DNA of 64,000 nucleotides from positions 248,001 through 312,000 of the forward strand of contig NZ_CP063767.1 of assembly GCF_015277515.1 (NCBI RefSeq). The letters run 5' to 3'. The notes under the pieces are model-generated. The model saw only the letters and a list, made by a program, of their open reading frames with translations, ran no database searches and was not told the origin of the DNA. Below are positions 8,808 to 17,897 of this stretch, in pieces; within the stretch, counting starts at the first letter, position 1; each line of letters starts with the position of its first letter. A program made the translations under genes and the position numbers. The stretch is from Thermophilibacter immobilis. GTDB lineage: Bacteria; Actinomycetota; Coriobacteriia; Coriobacteriales; Atopobiaceae.

Positions 8808-9755
8808 ATGGAACTTCTCAAGAAAGCGTCGAAGAGCCAGTGGTTCGGCGTGGGCCTCCTGCTTGTCATCACGGCCGTGTGCTGGGCACTCTTCAAGGCG
8901 CTGACACCCGGCACCTTTGGCTCGCCGGACCAGATACTCACGTACCTGCAGACGGGCCTCATCTATGCCGTGGGGGGCTGCGGCCTGTACTTCATCGTGG
9001 TCATGGGCCTCTGGGACTTCTCGATCGGGTCGGTGCTCGTGCTGTCGTGCCTTCTGTCCATTGGTTTCTCGCAGATGTTCGGCATCGCGGGCCTCGTCGT
9101 CGCCCCGATCCTGTGCGGCGCGCTCCTGGGCGCCCTCAACGGACTTGCCTACATCAAGCTGCGCATTCCGTCCCTGATCGTCACGGTGGGCCTCTCGCTC
9201 ATCTATGAGTCTTTGAGCGTCTTTGCGGCAGACTGGGCCGGAACGCGTCTAGGCGACGCCTACAAGCTCTTCGGTTCGTATCCCGTCAACCTCGTTCCGG
9301 CGATTCTCGCCTTCTTACTCTGCGGCTTCATCTTGAAGTACACGAAGCTCGGCACGTACGTTAACGCCATCGGGGCCAACGAGCTCACGGCCAAGAACAT
9401 GGGCGTGAACGTTGACAAGTACAAGTTCCTTGCCTTCGTGCTCTGCTCGATGTTCGTGGGCATCATGTCCATTCTCTACATTGGGTACGGCACCGCCCAG
9501 ACCCCCATGACCGGTATGCTCTCGCAGTCGCTGAACTTCAAACCGCTCATGGGGACGTTCTTTGGCGTGGCGTTCAAGAAGTACGGACACCCCGTCGCGG
9601 CCATCGTCATCGGTGAGTTCATCATCTCGATGATGTTCGCGGGCTTCGTCGCCCTGGGCATGCCCGTTACGGTCAACAACGTGGTCACGGGTATCACGCT
9701 GCTGCTCATCATCTGTTTCACCACCAAGCGCGTCAAGGGCGCCATCGTCAAGTAG
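8808..9755 (+). CDS. Sugar ABC transporter permease (ribose/arabinose type)
   Basis: A 315-residue polytopic membrane protein of the BPD_transp_2 family (RbsC/AraH type). It shows about eight to ten hydrophobic segments, including YAVGGCGLYFIVVMGLWDFS, IGSVLVLSCLLSIGFS and AAIVIGEFIISMMFAGFVAL, and the family's conserved cytoplasmic loop (YVNAIGANELTAKNMGVNVDKYK), where it contacts the ATPase. It is one of two different permeases in the operon and probably forms a heterodimeric pore with the product of 11282-12274. Its start has a ribosome site (GAAAGGATCGGTGA) a few bases upstream, and the ATPase gene follows after 13 bp. Confidence 0.88.
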   Translation: MELLKKASKSQWFGVGLLLVITAVCWALFKALTPGTFGSPDQILTYLQTGLIYAVGGCGLYFIVVMGLWDFSIGSVLVLSCLLSIGFSQMFGIAGLVVAPILCGALLGALNGLAYIKLRIPSLIVTVGLSLIYESLSVFAADWAGTRLGDAYKLFGSYPVNLVPAILAFLLCGFILKYTKLGTYVNAIGANELTAKNMGVNVDKYKFLAFVLCSMFVGIMSILYIGYGTAQTPMTGMLSQSLNFKPLMGTFFGVAFKKYGHPVAAIVIGEFIISMMFAGFVALGMPVTVNNVVTGITLLLIICFTTKRVKGAIVK

Positions 9756-9768
9756 GGGAGGGAACCTC

Positions 9769-11271
9769 ATGGATAGGAAGCTTTTGCTACACGCCGAGAA
9801 CATCGACAAGAAGTTTGGCCCCACGCACGCCGTGAAGGAGGTCTCCCTCGACTTCTACGAGGGCGAGATTCATGCCCTCATCGGGGAGAACGGGTCCGGA
9901 AAGTCCACGTTCACCAACATGCTGACGGGAATTTTGCCCATTGGGTCCGGCACCTTCACGCTTGAGGGCGAGCAGGTGGCGCCCAAAAACCAGGTCGACG
10001 CCAACCTTCGAGGCATCGCGATCGTCGTCCAGGAGACGGGCACGCTCTCGGGCCTCACGGTTGCCGAAAACCTGTTCTTGGGCAACGAGGACCAGTTCAT
10101 GCGCCATGGCCTCAAGGACACGAGTGCCATGAACCGGAAGGCCCAGGAGCTTCTGGGCTCCTATGGCCTCGACTACATCAAGGCCACGAGCGCCATCGAC
10201 CGCTACGACTTCGAGGACCGCAAGCTCGTGGAGATCGTCCGCTCGACGTGGTTTGACCCCAAGGTGCTCGTGGTGGATGAGACCACGACAGCCTTGTCCC
10301 AGAAGGGACGCGACAAGCTGTTCGAGGTCATGCGGCACCAGCGCGATCTGGGTCACTGCGTCATCTTCATCTCGCACGACATGGGCGAGGTCCTTGCGAT
10401 GTCCGATCGGATCTCTATTCTGCGCGACGGCGACTACATCACGACCGTGGAGCGCTCCGAGGTCGACGAGGAGAAGCTCAAGACCCTCATGGTGGGCCGC
10501 CAGATGGATGACCACTACTACCGCACGGACTACCCCGACTACACCACGGAGCCCATCGGCGAGGTCGCGGTGTTCGTGCAGAACGTGAGCGTGCCCGGCC
10601 ATCTCGATGACGTGTCGCTTGACCTGCACAAGGGTGAGATCCTGGGTATCGGCGGTCTGTCCGAGTGCGGCATGCACGAGCTGGGTAAGGCCATCTTTGG
10701 AGCCTCGTACGACCGCGCCGGAACGGTCACGCTTGCCAATCGCGTCGAGGTCAATGACATCAACACGGCCATCGACCACTCTATGGCCTACACCTCGCGA
10801 GATCGTGACAACGAGTCCCTGCTCATCAACGACACGATTGAGGACAACATCACGTTGCCGTCGATGCGTGACATGGGCATGGTCTTGTCCGACAAGAAGC
10901 TGCGCTCCTTCGCCCAAAAGTACGCTGACGTCATGAGCATAAAGATGGTTGGCGTGGATCAGACGGTGTCAGCACTCTCGGGTGGCAACAAGCAGAAGGT
11001 CGTGCTCGCACGCTGGCTTGGCAAGCAGAGCGACATCCTCATCCTCGACTCTCCTACGCGTGGCATCGACATCAAGGTCAAGGCTGCCATCTACTCGCTG
11101 CTCGAGGAGATGCGCAACCAGGACAAGGCGATTCTCATCATCTCCGAGGAGATCATGGAGCTCATAGGCATGTGCGATCGCATTTACGTCATGAAAGACG
11201 GCAAGCTCAACGGGCAGCTCTTCCGCAGCCCCGAGCTCTGCGAGCAAGATCTCATCTCAAAGATGGTCTAG
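9769..11271 (+). CDS. Sugar ABC transporter ATP-binding protein, duplicated ABC domains
   Basis: The 500-residue protein carries two ABC domains, as usual for monosaccharide importers (RbsA/AraG/MglA type). The first has Walker A GENGSGKST near residue 43, Q-loop text VVQETGTLSGLTVAENLFLG and Walker B VLVVDETTTAL. Its signature region (FEDRKLVEIVRS) is atypical, as is common in this family. The second has a degenerate Walker A (GIGGLSECGMHELGKAIFG), a good signature LSGGNKQKVVLARWL and Walker B ILILDSPTRGID. It energises sugar import at the inner face of the membrane. It sits between the two permease genes, with gaps of 13 and 10 bp, so all are in one transcript. Confidence 0.93.
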   Translation: MDRKLLLHAENIDKKFGPTHAVKEVSLDFYEGEIHALIGENGSGKSTFTNMLTGILPIGSGTFTLEGEQVAPKNQVDANLRGIAIVVQETGTLSGLTVAENLFLGNEDQFMRHGLKDTSAMNRKAQELLGSYGLDYIKATSAIDRYDFEDRKLVEIVRSTWFDPKVLVVDETTTALSQKGRDKLFEVMRHQRDLGHCVIFISHDMGEVLAMSDRISILRDGDYITTVERSEVDEEKLKTLMVGRQMDDHYYRTDYPDYTTEPIGEVAVFVQNVSVPGHLDDVSLDLHKGEILGIGGLSECGMHELGKAIFGASYDRAGTVTLANRVEVNDINTAIDHSMAYTSRDRDNESLLINDTIEDNITLPSMRDMGMVLSDKKLRSFAQKYADVMSIKMVGVDQTVSALSGGNKQKVVLARWLGKQSDILILDSPTRGIDIKVKAAIYSLLEEMRNQDKAILIISEEIMELIGMCDRIYVMKDGKLNGQLFRSPELCEQDLISKMV

Positions 11272-11281
11272 GAGGCGAAAG

Positions 11282-12274
11282 ATGACAACTTCTGAAACGG
11301 CACTGGACCCCAAGGGGGGAGCTCCCCTGGCGGGGGCGGGCGAGAAGAAACGCTTCGATGCCTCTGCGCTTCGCAATGCGCTTCCGCTCATCGGCTTCGT
11401 CGTGATCGTCGCGTTCTTTGCGATTGCAACGGGCGGCAGCATTCTTACGCCCAAGAACATCACGCTGATTCTTTCGGGCGGCTACGTGCTCATGATCTCT
11501 GCCTGCGGCGTCTGGCTCATTATGACGATGGGATGCCTCGACTTCTCTCAGGGGTCCATGCTCGGCGTGTCATGCGCCGTCGTCTGCGCGCTCTCGCAGT
11601 ACAACCTCGCGCTCGCCATCGTCGGGGGCATTGTCACGGGTGGCGTCATCGGTGCCATCAACGCGTACTTTCACGTGAATCGTCAGATCCTCTCGTTCAT
11701 CGTCACGATGTGCATGATGTTCCTGCTGCGCGGCGTCTGCGCGTTCATCACGACGTCAAGCCCGGTCTATGCGGCGACGTACGTCACCACGCTTAACAGC
11801 ATGCCGCTGCTCATGGGCATCACGATCGTAGTGCTTCTCGTCACCTACCTCGTGGTCCGCTTCACGGCAGTCGGCCACAACCTCAAGGCCATCGGCGCCA
11901 ATGAGAAGGCCGCGCGCTTCGCCGGCGTGCGCGTGAACCGCACCAAGGTCATCGTCTACATCGTGGCAGGCTGCATCACGGGCTTCGCGGCGTTCATCAA
12001 CGCGATCAAGGTGGGGTCCGTCACCTCATCGGCAGGAAACATGCTCGAGACGCAGCTGCTCATTGCCATGGTCCTGGGCGGCATGCCCATCAACGGCGGT
12101 GCGAAGGCGCGCTTCTCGAACGTCGTCATCGGGGTGCTCTCCTACCTCGTGCTGCAGAAGGGCCTGGTCATGATGGGATTCACGACCGAGATCCAGCAGC
12201 TCATCCTGGGCGTCGTCTTTGTGGCCATGGTTGCGCTGTTCTCGGATCGCGGACCGAACCAGGTCATCAAGTAG
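11282..12274 (+). CDS. Sugar ABC transporter permease, second subunit
   Basis: A 330-residue multi-spanning protein of the same family as the product of 8808-9755 but clearly diverged. After a hydrophilic N-terminal tail of about 35 residues it has FVVIVAFFAIATGGSIL, VLMISACGVWLIMTMGCLDF and other membrane segments, and the conserved coupling loop HNLKAIGANEKAARFAGVRVNR. Two unlike permeases imply a heterodimeric channel. GGAGGCGAAAG before the ATG is a good ribosome site. The gene ends about 120 bp before araA, with a GC-rich hairpin between them. Confidence 0.88.
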   Translation: MTTSETALDPKGGAPLAGAGEKKRFDASALRNALPLIGFVVIVAFFAIATGGSILTPKNITLILSGGYVLMISACGVWLIMTMGCLDFSQGSMLGVSCAVVCALSQYNLALAIVGGIVTGGVIGAINAYFHVNRQILSFIVTMCMMFLLRGVCAFITTSSPVYAATYVTTLNSMPLLMGITIVVLLVTYLVVRFTAVGHNLKAIGANEKAARFAGVRVNRTKVIVYIVAGCITGFAAFINAIKVGSVTSSAGNMLETQLLIAMVLGGMPINGGAKARFSNVVIGVLSYLVLQKGLVMMGFTTEIQQLILGVVFVAMVALFSDRGPNQVIK

Positions 12275-12289
12275 TTTCTCCTCCCTTTT

Positions 12290-12319
12290 GCCCCGTCCCT
12301 TGGGTCTCGGGGGCGGGGC
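12290..12319 (+). terminator. Intercistronic GC hairpin before araA
   Basis: GCCCCGTCCC (12290-12299) pairs with GGGGGCGGGGC (12309-12319) with one bulge. It is a strong stem with no T-tract after it. It may set the ratio of transporter to enzyme transcripts rather than end transcription outright. Confidence 0.45.
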
Positions 12320-12396
12320 CCCGGGGGCGTCGCGGGCGCATCGAGTTTCTATGGTTCTCATGGCTTCGTACTGTCGAACATCGAAAGGAGTACCAG

Positions 12397-13893
12397 ATGC
12401 TCAAGATCAAGAAGTACCAGTTCTGGTTCTGCCCCTGCACGCAGGACCTCTACGGCGACGCCGTGCTCGAGCACGTGCAAGAGCACGCCAAGGAGGTTGT
12501 GGCCGCGCTCAACGCGTCCGAGGTCGTGCCGTACGAGATCGTGCTCAAGCCGAACCTCATCACGAGCGACGTCATCCAGAGGACGTTCAATGCCGCGAAC
12601 GCCGATGACGAGTGTGCCGGCATCATCACGTGGGCGCACACCTTCTCGCCGGCGAAGTCCTACATCCACGGCCTACAGGACCTTCGCAAGCCGCTGTGCC
12701 AGTTCGCGACACAGTACAACGAGGAGATCCCGTACGACACGATCGACATGGACTTCATGAACGAGAACCAGGCGGCGCACGGCGAGCGCGAGCTCGGGCA
12801 CATCTTCGCCCGCATGCGCTGGACGCACAAGGTCGTCTTTGGCTTCTGGGCCGACCCCGAGGCCCAGGCCGAGCTCGGTGCCTGGCAGCGCGTTGCCGTG
12901 GGCGTGAACGAGAGCCGCAACATTCGCGTCTGCCGCTTCGCCGACACGATGCGCAACGTGGCCGTGACCGATGGCGACAAGATCGAGGCCGAGGTCAAGT
13001 TCGGCTGGACCGTCGACGCGTGGCCCGTCAACGAGCTCGTCGCGTACGTCGATGGCGTTGCTCAGGCCGATGCCAAGGCTCTGGCCGACGAGTACTACGA
13101 CCTCTACGACATCGTGCTCGACGGACGCGACCCCCAGGAGTTCCGCGCCCACGTGGAGGTGCAGGCGGCCCAGGAACTCGGCATCGAGCGCTTCCTGGAG
13201 GAGCATGACTACAATGCGTTCTCCGACCACTTCGGCGATCTCGGCGGCCTGAAGCAGCTGCCGTCTCTGGCCATCCAGCGCCTGATGCAGAAGGGCTACG
13301 GCTTTGGCCCCGAGGGCGACTGGAAGACCCCCGCAATGGTGCGCCTCATGAAGATCATGACGGCCGACGACCTTCACGCCAAGGGCTCCGCCCTCATGGA
13401 GGACTACACGTATAACCTCGTGCCGGGCAAGGAGGGCATCCTCGAGAGCCACATGGCCGAGGTCGACCCCTCCGTGGCCGACGGCAAGGTCGCGATTCGC
13501 GCCACGCCGCTGTCCATGGGCGAGCGCGAGGACCCCGCGCGCCTCATCTTCACGGCCAAGACCGGCCCGGCCATCGCCACTTCCCTCATCGACCTGGGCA
13601 ACCGCTTCCGTCTCATCATCCAGGACGTGGACTGCAAGAAGGTCGAGAAGCCCATGCCCCTGCTGCCTACCGGCACCGTGTTCTGGACCCCACGTCCGGA
13701 CCTCAAGGTGGGCACGACGGCCTGGATCTACGCGGGCGGCGCGCACCACACGGCCATGTCCTACGACCTCACGGCCGACCAGATGATTGACTGGGCAGAC
13801 GCGATGGGCATCGAGTCCGTGGTCATAGACGCGAGCACGAACCTGCGCGACTTCGCCCGCGACCTCAAGCTCGGCGAGGTGTACTACCGCTAG
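12397..13893 (+). CDS. araA: L-arabinose isomerase AraA
   Basis: AraA interconverts L-arabinose and L-ribulose in the cytosol and needs a divalent metal, usually Mn2+. The 498-residue product aligns by eye along its whole length with canonical AraA: WFCPCTQDLYG at the start, CAGIITWAHTFSPAKSYI, DTIDMDFMNENQAAHGERE, VCRFADTMRNVAVTDGDKI, GLKQLPSLAIQRLMQKGYGFGPEGDWK, EDYTYNLVPG, ESHMAEVDPS, and the C-terminal AWIYAGGAHHTAMS. The metal-binding Glu and His residues in GPEGDW, MEDYTY and GGAHHT are present. A ribosome site (GAAAGGAGTACC) precedes the ATG. This call identifies the neighbouring transporter and kinase as an L-arabinose system. Confidence 0.96.
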   Translation: MLKIKKYQFWFCPCTQDLYGDAVLEHVQEHAKEVVAALNASEVVPYEIVLKPNLITSDVIQRTFNAANADDECAGIITWAHTFSPAKSYIHGLQDLRKPLCQFATQYNEEIPYDTIDMDFMNENQAAHGERELGHIFARMRWTHKVVFGFWADPEAQAELGAWQRVAVGVNESRNIRVCRFADTMRNVAVTDGDKIEAEVKFGWTVDAWPVNELVAYVDGVAQADAKALADEYYDLYDIVLDGRDPQEFRAHVEVQAAQELGIERFLEEHDYNAFSDHFGDLGGLKQLPSLAIQRLMQKGYGFGPEGDWKTPAMVRLMKIMTADDLHAKGSALMEDYTYNLVPGKEGILESHMAEVDPSVADGKVAIRATPLSMGEREDPARLIFTAKTGPAIATSLIDLGNRFRLIIQDVDCKKVEKPMPLLPTGTVFWTPRPDLKVGTTAWIYAGGAHHTAMSYDLTADQMIDWADAMGIESVVIDASTNLRDFARDLKLGEVYYR

Positions 13894-13917
13894 AACCGGG
13901 ACAGCGCCACGTAAACC

Positions 13918-13954
13918 TGGCCGCGTTCCCGCCCCCCCTGCGGGGGCGCGGCCA
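13918..13954 (+). terminator. Strong hairpin between araA and the kinase gene
   Basis: TGGCCGCG (13918-13925) pairs with CGCGGCCA (13947-13954), and an inner G/C stem (CGCCCCC with GGGGGCG) extends it. The kinase start codon follows 15 bp later. It is the third such GC hairpin within this operon, so it probably tunes downstream expression. Confidence 0.5.
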
Positions 13955-13969
13955 GCCGTGAGGAGAAAC

Positions 13970-15592
13970 ATGGACACGATTACAGACCAGGCTCGTGCCG
14001 CCGTCGAGGCCGGTGACACGACGCTGGGCATCGAGTACGGGTCGACGCGCATCAAGGCCGTGCTAATCGACGCCGACCATACGACCCTTGCCACAGGTAC
14101 GTTCGACTGGGAGAACTCGCTCGTGGACGGTTACTGGACCTACGCCGAGCAGGAGCTTCTCGACGGGCTCGCGGCGGCGTACGCGTCGCTCAAGGCGGAC
14201 GTGCGTGAGTGCTATGGCGTGGTCCTGCAGCGCGTGGGCGCCCTGGGCGTCTCGGCGATGATGCACGGCTATCTGCCGTTCGACGCGGACGGGAGGCTCC
14301 TGGTGCCGTTTCGCACGTGGCGCAACACCACCACGATGCGCGCCGCGTCCGAGCTCTCGGAGCTGTTCGAGTTTCACGTGCCCGAGCGCTGGAGCGTCTC
14401 CCATCTCTACCAGGCCATCCTTGACGGCGAGGAGCACGTGGGCCGCGTCGCCTCCTTCACGACCCTGGCCGGCTATGCGCACGAGAAGCTCTGCGGCGAG
14501 CACGTCCTGTCCGTGGGTGACGCTTCAGGCATGTTCCCCATCGACGCCACGACGCGCGCCTATGACGCGGACATGATCAAGAAGTTCGACGTGCTCGCCG
14601 CCCAGAGGGGCATGGAGTGGAAGGTGGAGGACCTGCTGCCGCGCGTGCTCGTGGCCGGCGAGCAGGCGGGCACGCTCAGCGAGGCGGGCGCGCTACTGCT
14701 CGACCCGTCAGGTGACCTTGCCGCAGGCTGCCCGCTTTGCCCGCCGGAGGGTGACGCCGGCACCGGCATGATCGCGACGAACTCCGTGGCCCCGCGCACG
14801 GGCAACGTCTCGGCGGGGACCTCGATCTTCTCGATGGTGGTGCTCGACCATCCGCTCGCGGACGCGACGCGCCCCGAGATCGACCTCGTGACCACGCCGG
14901 TCGGCGACCCGGTGGCTATGGTGCACTGCAACAACTGCACCTCGGACATAAACGACTGGGTCGACCTGCTCTGCGAGTTCTCGCATCTGATGGGCGCGGA
15001 CGTGAACGCGGGCGACGCCTTCACCGCCCTGTTCAACAGCGCGCTCGCGGGCGACAAGGACGCGGGTGGGCTCGTGTCGATCCCGTTCGTCTCTGGCGAG
15101 ACGGTCATGGGTGTGCAGACGGGCTACCCGCTCATGGTGCGCCAGCAAAACGCGCGCTTCTCGTTTGCGAACTTCATGCGGATGCACCTCATGGCAGCGT
15201 TCGGCGCGCTTGCGGCCGGTAACGAGGCCCTGCGTGAGGAGGGCGTGGCGATCGACAAGCTCTACGGGCACGGTGGCATCTTCAAGACGCCAAAGGTCGC
15301 GCAGAGCCTTTTGGCCGCGGCGCTCAACGCTCCCGTGACCGTCATGGAGACGGCGGGCGAGGGGGGTGCCTGGGGCCAGGCAGTGGCTGCCGCCTATCTG
15401 CTCCGCCGCGAGAAGGACGAGAGCCTCGCAGACTATCTGGGCAACAAGGTATTCTCTACCATGAAGGGCGCTACGATTGAGCCCGATGCGGACGACGTGG
15501 CCGGCTACGCCACGTTTCTCTTGGCGTTTCGACGTGCCAACGAGGTCGAGAAGGCCGCCGAGCGTTCATTTGCATACTACTATGATGCGTGA
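13970..15592 (+). CDS. FGGY-family carbohydrate kinase, probable L-ribulokinase
   Basis: A 540-residue FGGY sugar kinase lying between araA and araD, where an L-ribulokinase (L-ribulose to L-ribulose 5-phosphate) is expected. It shows the ASKHA phosphate motif LGIEYGSTRIKAVLID near residue 20, the substrate region SAMMHGYLPFDADGRLLVPFRTW, the second phosphate motif GNVSAGTSIFSMVVL, and near the C-terminus KLYGHGGIFKTPKVAQSLLAAAL and ETAGEGGAWGQAVAAAYL. It is not the classical AraB sequence type, so a related pentulokinase is possible, but context makes ribulokinase by far the likeliest. ATG 13970 has AGGAGAAAC in front; a GTG at 13958 is less likely. Confidence 0.85.
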   Translation: MDTITDQARAAVEAGDTTLGIEYGSTRIKAVLIDADHTTLATGTFDWENSLVDGYWTYAEQELLDGLAAAYASLKADVRECYGVVLQRVGALGVSAMMHGYLPFDADGRLLVPFRTWRNTTTMRAASELSELFEFHVPERWSVSHLYQAILDGEEHVGRVASFTTLAGYAHEKLCGEHVLSVGDASGMFPIDATTRAYDADMIKKFDVLAAQRGMEWKVEDLLPRVLVAGEQAGTLSEAGALLLDPSGDLAAGCPLCPPEGDAGTGMIATNSVAPRTGNVSAGTSIFSMVVLDHPLADATRPEIDLVTTPVGDPVAMVHCNNCTSDINDWVDLLCEFSHLMGADVNAGDAFTALFNSALAGDKDAGGLVSIPFVSGETVMGVQTGYPLMVRQQNARFSFANFMRMHLMAAFGALAAGNEALREEGVAIDKLYGHGGIFKTPKVAQSLLAAALNAPVTVMETAGEGGAWGQAVAAAYLLRREKDESLADYLGNKVFSTMKGATIEPDADDVAGYATFLLAFRRANEVEKAAERSFAYYYDA

Positions 15593-15619
15593 CACTAACA
15601 CGATGAAAGGCGGGTTCCC

Positions 15620-16324
15620 ATGCTCGAGGAGCTGAAGGAAAGGGTCTACGAGGCCAACATGGACCTTCCCAGGCACGGCCTGGTGGTGTTCACCTGGGGA
15701 AACGCCTCGGAGCTCGACCGGGAGCGCGGGCTGTTCGCCATCAAGCCCTCGGGCGTGAGCTACGATGCGCTCCGCCCGGGGGACATGGTCGTCTGCGACC
15801 TCGACGGCAGGGTCGTGGAGGGGGCGCTCGGCCCGTCCTCCGACACGCCGACGCACGCGTGGCTGTACCGCGCGTGGGGAGACCGCGTGGGCGGCATCGT
15901 GCACACCCACTCGGCCGCCGCGGTGGCCTGGGCCCAGGCCGGTCGCGACGTCCCGGCGTACGGCACCACGCACGCCGACTACTTCTACGGGCCCGTCCCC
16001 TGCATGCGCGGCCTCACGAGGGGCGAGGTCGAGGGGGCCTACGAGCTCAACACCGGCAAGGTGATCTGCGAGGGCTTCGAGGAGCGCGGCATCGACCCGG
16101 CGGCCGTGCCGGCCGCCCTCGTGCGCAGCCACGGCCCGTTCGCGTGGGGCTCCGACGCCGCCGAGGCGGTCTACCACGCCGTCGTGGTCGAGCAGGTCGC
16201 CGAGATGGCGCGAGACACCGAGGCCCTCTCGCCTCATGCGGGCCCCGCGCCCCAGTACCTGCTCGACAAGCACTACCTGCGCAAGCACGGGCCCGACGCG
16301 TACTACGGGCAGCACATGGCGTAA
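15620..16324 (+). CDS. araD: L-ribulose-5-phosphate 4-epimerase AraD
   Basis: AraD is a zinc-dependent class II aldolase-fold epimerase that makes D-xylulose 5-phosphate, the phosphoketolase substrate. The 234-residue length is standard. Motifs are FTWGNASELDRERGLFAIKPSG at the start, the metal site HTHSAAAVAWAQAGRDVPAYGTTHADYF (the two His near residues 94 and 96), and LVRSHGPFAWG carrying the third His near residue 170. It starts 27 bp after the kinase with an AAAGGCGGG ribosome site. The set araA, kinase, araD completes the pathway from arabinose to the xfp enzyme upstream. Confidence 0.93.
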   Translation: MLEELKERVYEANMDLPRHGLVVFTWGNASELDRERGLFAIKPSGVSYDALRPGDMVVCDLDGRVVEGALGPSSDTPTHAWLYRAWGDRVGGIVHTHSAAAVAWAQAGRDVPAYGTTHADYFYGPVPCMRGLTRGEVEGAYELNTGKVICEGFEERGIDPAAVPAALVRSHGPFAWGSDAAEAVYHAVVVEQVAEMARDTEALSPHAGPAPQYLLDKHYLRKHGPDAYYGQHMA

Positions 16325-16354
16325 GGCCACCTGCGCGACAGGCTTCCCTCAACC

Positions 16355-16404
16355 GTTTAGAAGCTAAACTCTACCACTTGCAAAAAAGAGTTTAGAAACT
16401 AAAC
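16355..16404 (+). promoter_or_regulatory. Twin GTTTAG-N3-CTAAAC operators before dcuC
   Basis: Two palindromes of the same form lie at 16355-16369 (GTTTAGAAGCTAAAC) and 16390-16404 (GTTTAGAAACTAAAC). Their centres are 35 bp apart. They sit 50-100 bp before the dcuC start, straddling the expected promoter. Two identical perfect sites in phase with the promoter strongly suggest a repressor or activator pair. The single arm CTAAAC also occurs three times at 7085-7136. Confidence 0.65.
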
Positions 16405-16453
16405 AACCAGTAGTTACCATTCGGGTACATGCTGGCCCCGTTGAAGGAAGGGG

Positions 16454-17827
16454 ATGACCGTGAATCCGGTTCTATCTGTTCTTCTCACATTGCTTTACAT
16501 TGGGTTTGTCGTCTATCTCGTTATAAAGAAATACAATTCCGTATTTGTTTTTTTGAGCTCTGGAATCGTCGTATTTCTCTTGGTCGCGCTCTTTACGGGA
16601 ACGTCAGTCATGGGGGACGAGACGACCGGCAGCGTCGTCATCGACGCGTTCATCTACGCCAAGAATGCTTTTTCAACCAATATGAGTGGTGTTGGTCTGA
16701 CGCTCATGATGGTTACGGGCTACTCCATGTATATGTCGCACATTGGGGCTTCCACAAAGCTCGCGTTCCTCGCTACGAAGCCTCTTTCGAAAGTTCATAA
16801 CTCTTACTTTGTATTAAGTTTCATGTTTATCATCGGTACCGCTCTCAAGCTCGTTATCCCCAGCGCCTCCGGACACGGGATGCTCTTGATGTCCATTGCA
16901 TTTCCCATTCTGACATCGCTTGGTATCAGCCCGCTCTCTGCGGCGACGGCCGTAGTCATGGGTAGTTTCATCGATTGGGGCCCCAATGACTCGAGCGCAA
17001 TCTTTGCCGCCGAGAAGGTCGTGGGCATCCCAATGATTGACTACTTCCTCAAGTGGCAGCTGCCAGCCTGTCTTATTCTGATTGCCGTGTGTGCCGTTTT
17101 CTTGCCCATCTGGCTCGCTAGGTGTGACAAGAGAGACAAGCACGAGGGGACGTCCGAGCTTCAGGGCAAGGTCGTCGAGGATACCAGCTGCCCGACATGG
17201 TATGCGCTGTTCCCCGTCGCGCCCATTGTGCTCATTGTGGTGTTCGCTTTTATTCCAACCATCAACCTTGATGTCACCACGGCGAACCTCCTCTGCCTTA
17301 TCGTCGTGTTCTTTGTTGAGCTAGCCCGCAGGCGCTCTAAAGAGATTACAAATGACATGTCCTTTGTCATGAAGGCCATGGGGACCTCGTTCGCGAGCGT
17401 AGTCTCAATTCTCGTGGGCGCGGCGGTCTTCGCAAAGGCCATCGAGATACTTGGCGGCATGTCAGTCATTTCCGGCTTCCTCGCGTCTGCCTCTGGTGCG
17501 CCGATTCTCGTGGTCGCGGCCATGTCCCTCGTCACCTTCTTCGGTGGGTTTGTCATGGGATCGGGCAATGCGTCGTGGTATGCGTTTGGCCCCCTCGTCC
17601 CGTCCATGACGGAGCAGATGGGCATCGCGACGCAGTCCGTCGCGCTACCGATGCAGCTCGCGACATCTATGGGACGCAGCATGTCGCCCGTCTCCGCGGT
17701 CATCATCTCCGTTTCTGGTATGGCCGGCCTTGACCTTCAGGAGCTCTCACGTAGTTGCATGGTGCCTGCGGCGGTCATGTTTGGATGCAATATCGTCATC
17801 TCTTATTGCATCGGAACGTTTCTTTAG
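16454..17827 (+). CDS. dcuC: DcuC-family C4-dicarboxylate carrier
   Basis: The 457-residue protein has 10-12 hydrophobic segments and resembles the anaerobic C4-dicarboxylate carriers of the DcuC family, which exchange fumarate, succinate or related acids during fermentation. Recognisable parts are SVLLTLLYIGFVVYLVIKKYN at the N-terminus, the conserved MSHIGASTKLAFLATKPLSK, KLVIPSASGHGMLLM, GSFIDWGPNDSSAIFAAE and VMGSGNASWYAFGPLVP, and a C-terminal segment with QLATSMGRSMSPVSAVI. Base use is slightly less GC-rich than in the ara genes. It follows araD by about 130 bp, and the twin operators in that gap suggest its own regulation. Export of succinate, or uptake of a dicarboxylate or amino acid, are all possible. 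Confidence 0.82.
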   Translation: MTVNPVLSVLLTLLYIGFVVYLVIKKYNSVFVFLSSGIVVFLLVALFTGTSVMGDETTGSVVIDAFIYAKNAFSTNMSGVGLTLMMVTGYSMYMSHIGASTKLAFLATKPLSKVHNSYFVLSFMFIIGTALKLVIPSASGHGMLLMSIAFPILTSLGISPLSAATAVVMGSFIDWGPNDSSAIFAAEKVVGIPMIDYFLKWQLPACLILIAVCAVFLPIWLARCDKRDKHEGTSELQGKVVEDTSCPTWYALFPVAPIVLIVVFAFIPTINLDVTTANLLCLIVVFFVELARRRSKEITNDMSFVMKAMGTSFASVVSILVGAAVFAKAIEILGGMSVISGFLASASGAPILVVAAMSLVTFFGGFVMGSGNASWYAFGPLVPSMTEQMGIATQSVALPMQLATSMGRSMSPVSAVIISVSGMAGLDLQELSRSCMVPAAVMFGCNIVISYCIGTFL

Positions 17828-17897
17828 GCTCGGCGTTCATCTCTAGGAGTCCGCTAGGTCCCCTGGGGGACGGAGACGTTGATAGAAAGGTGAAAAA

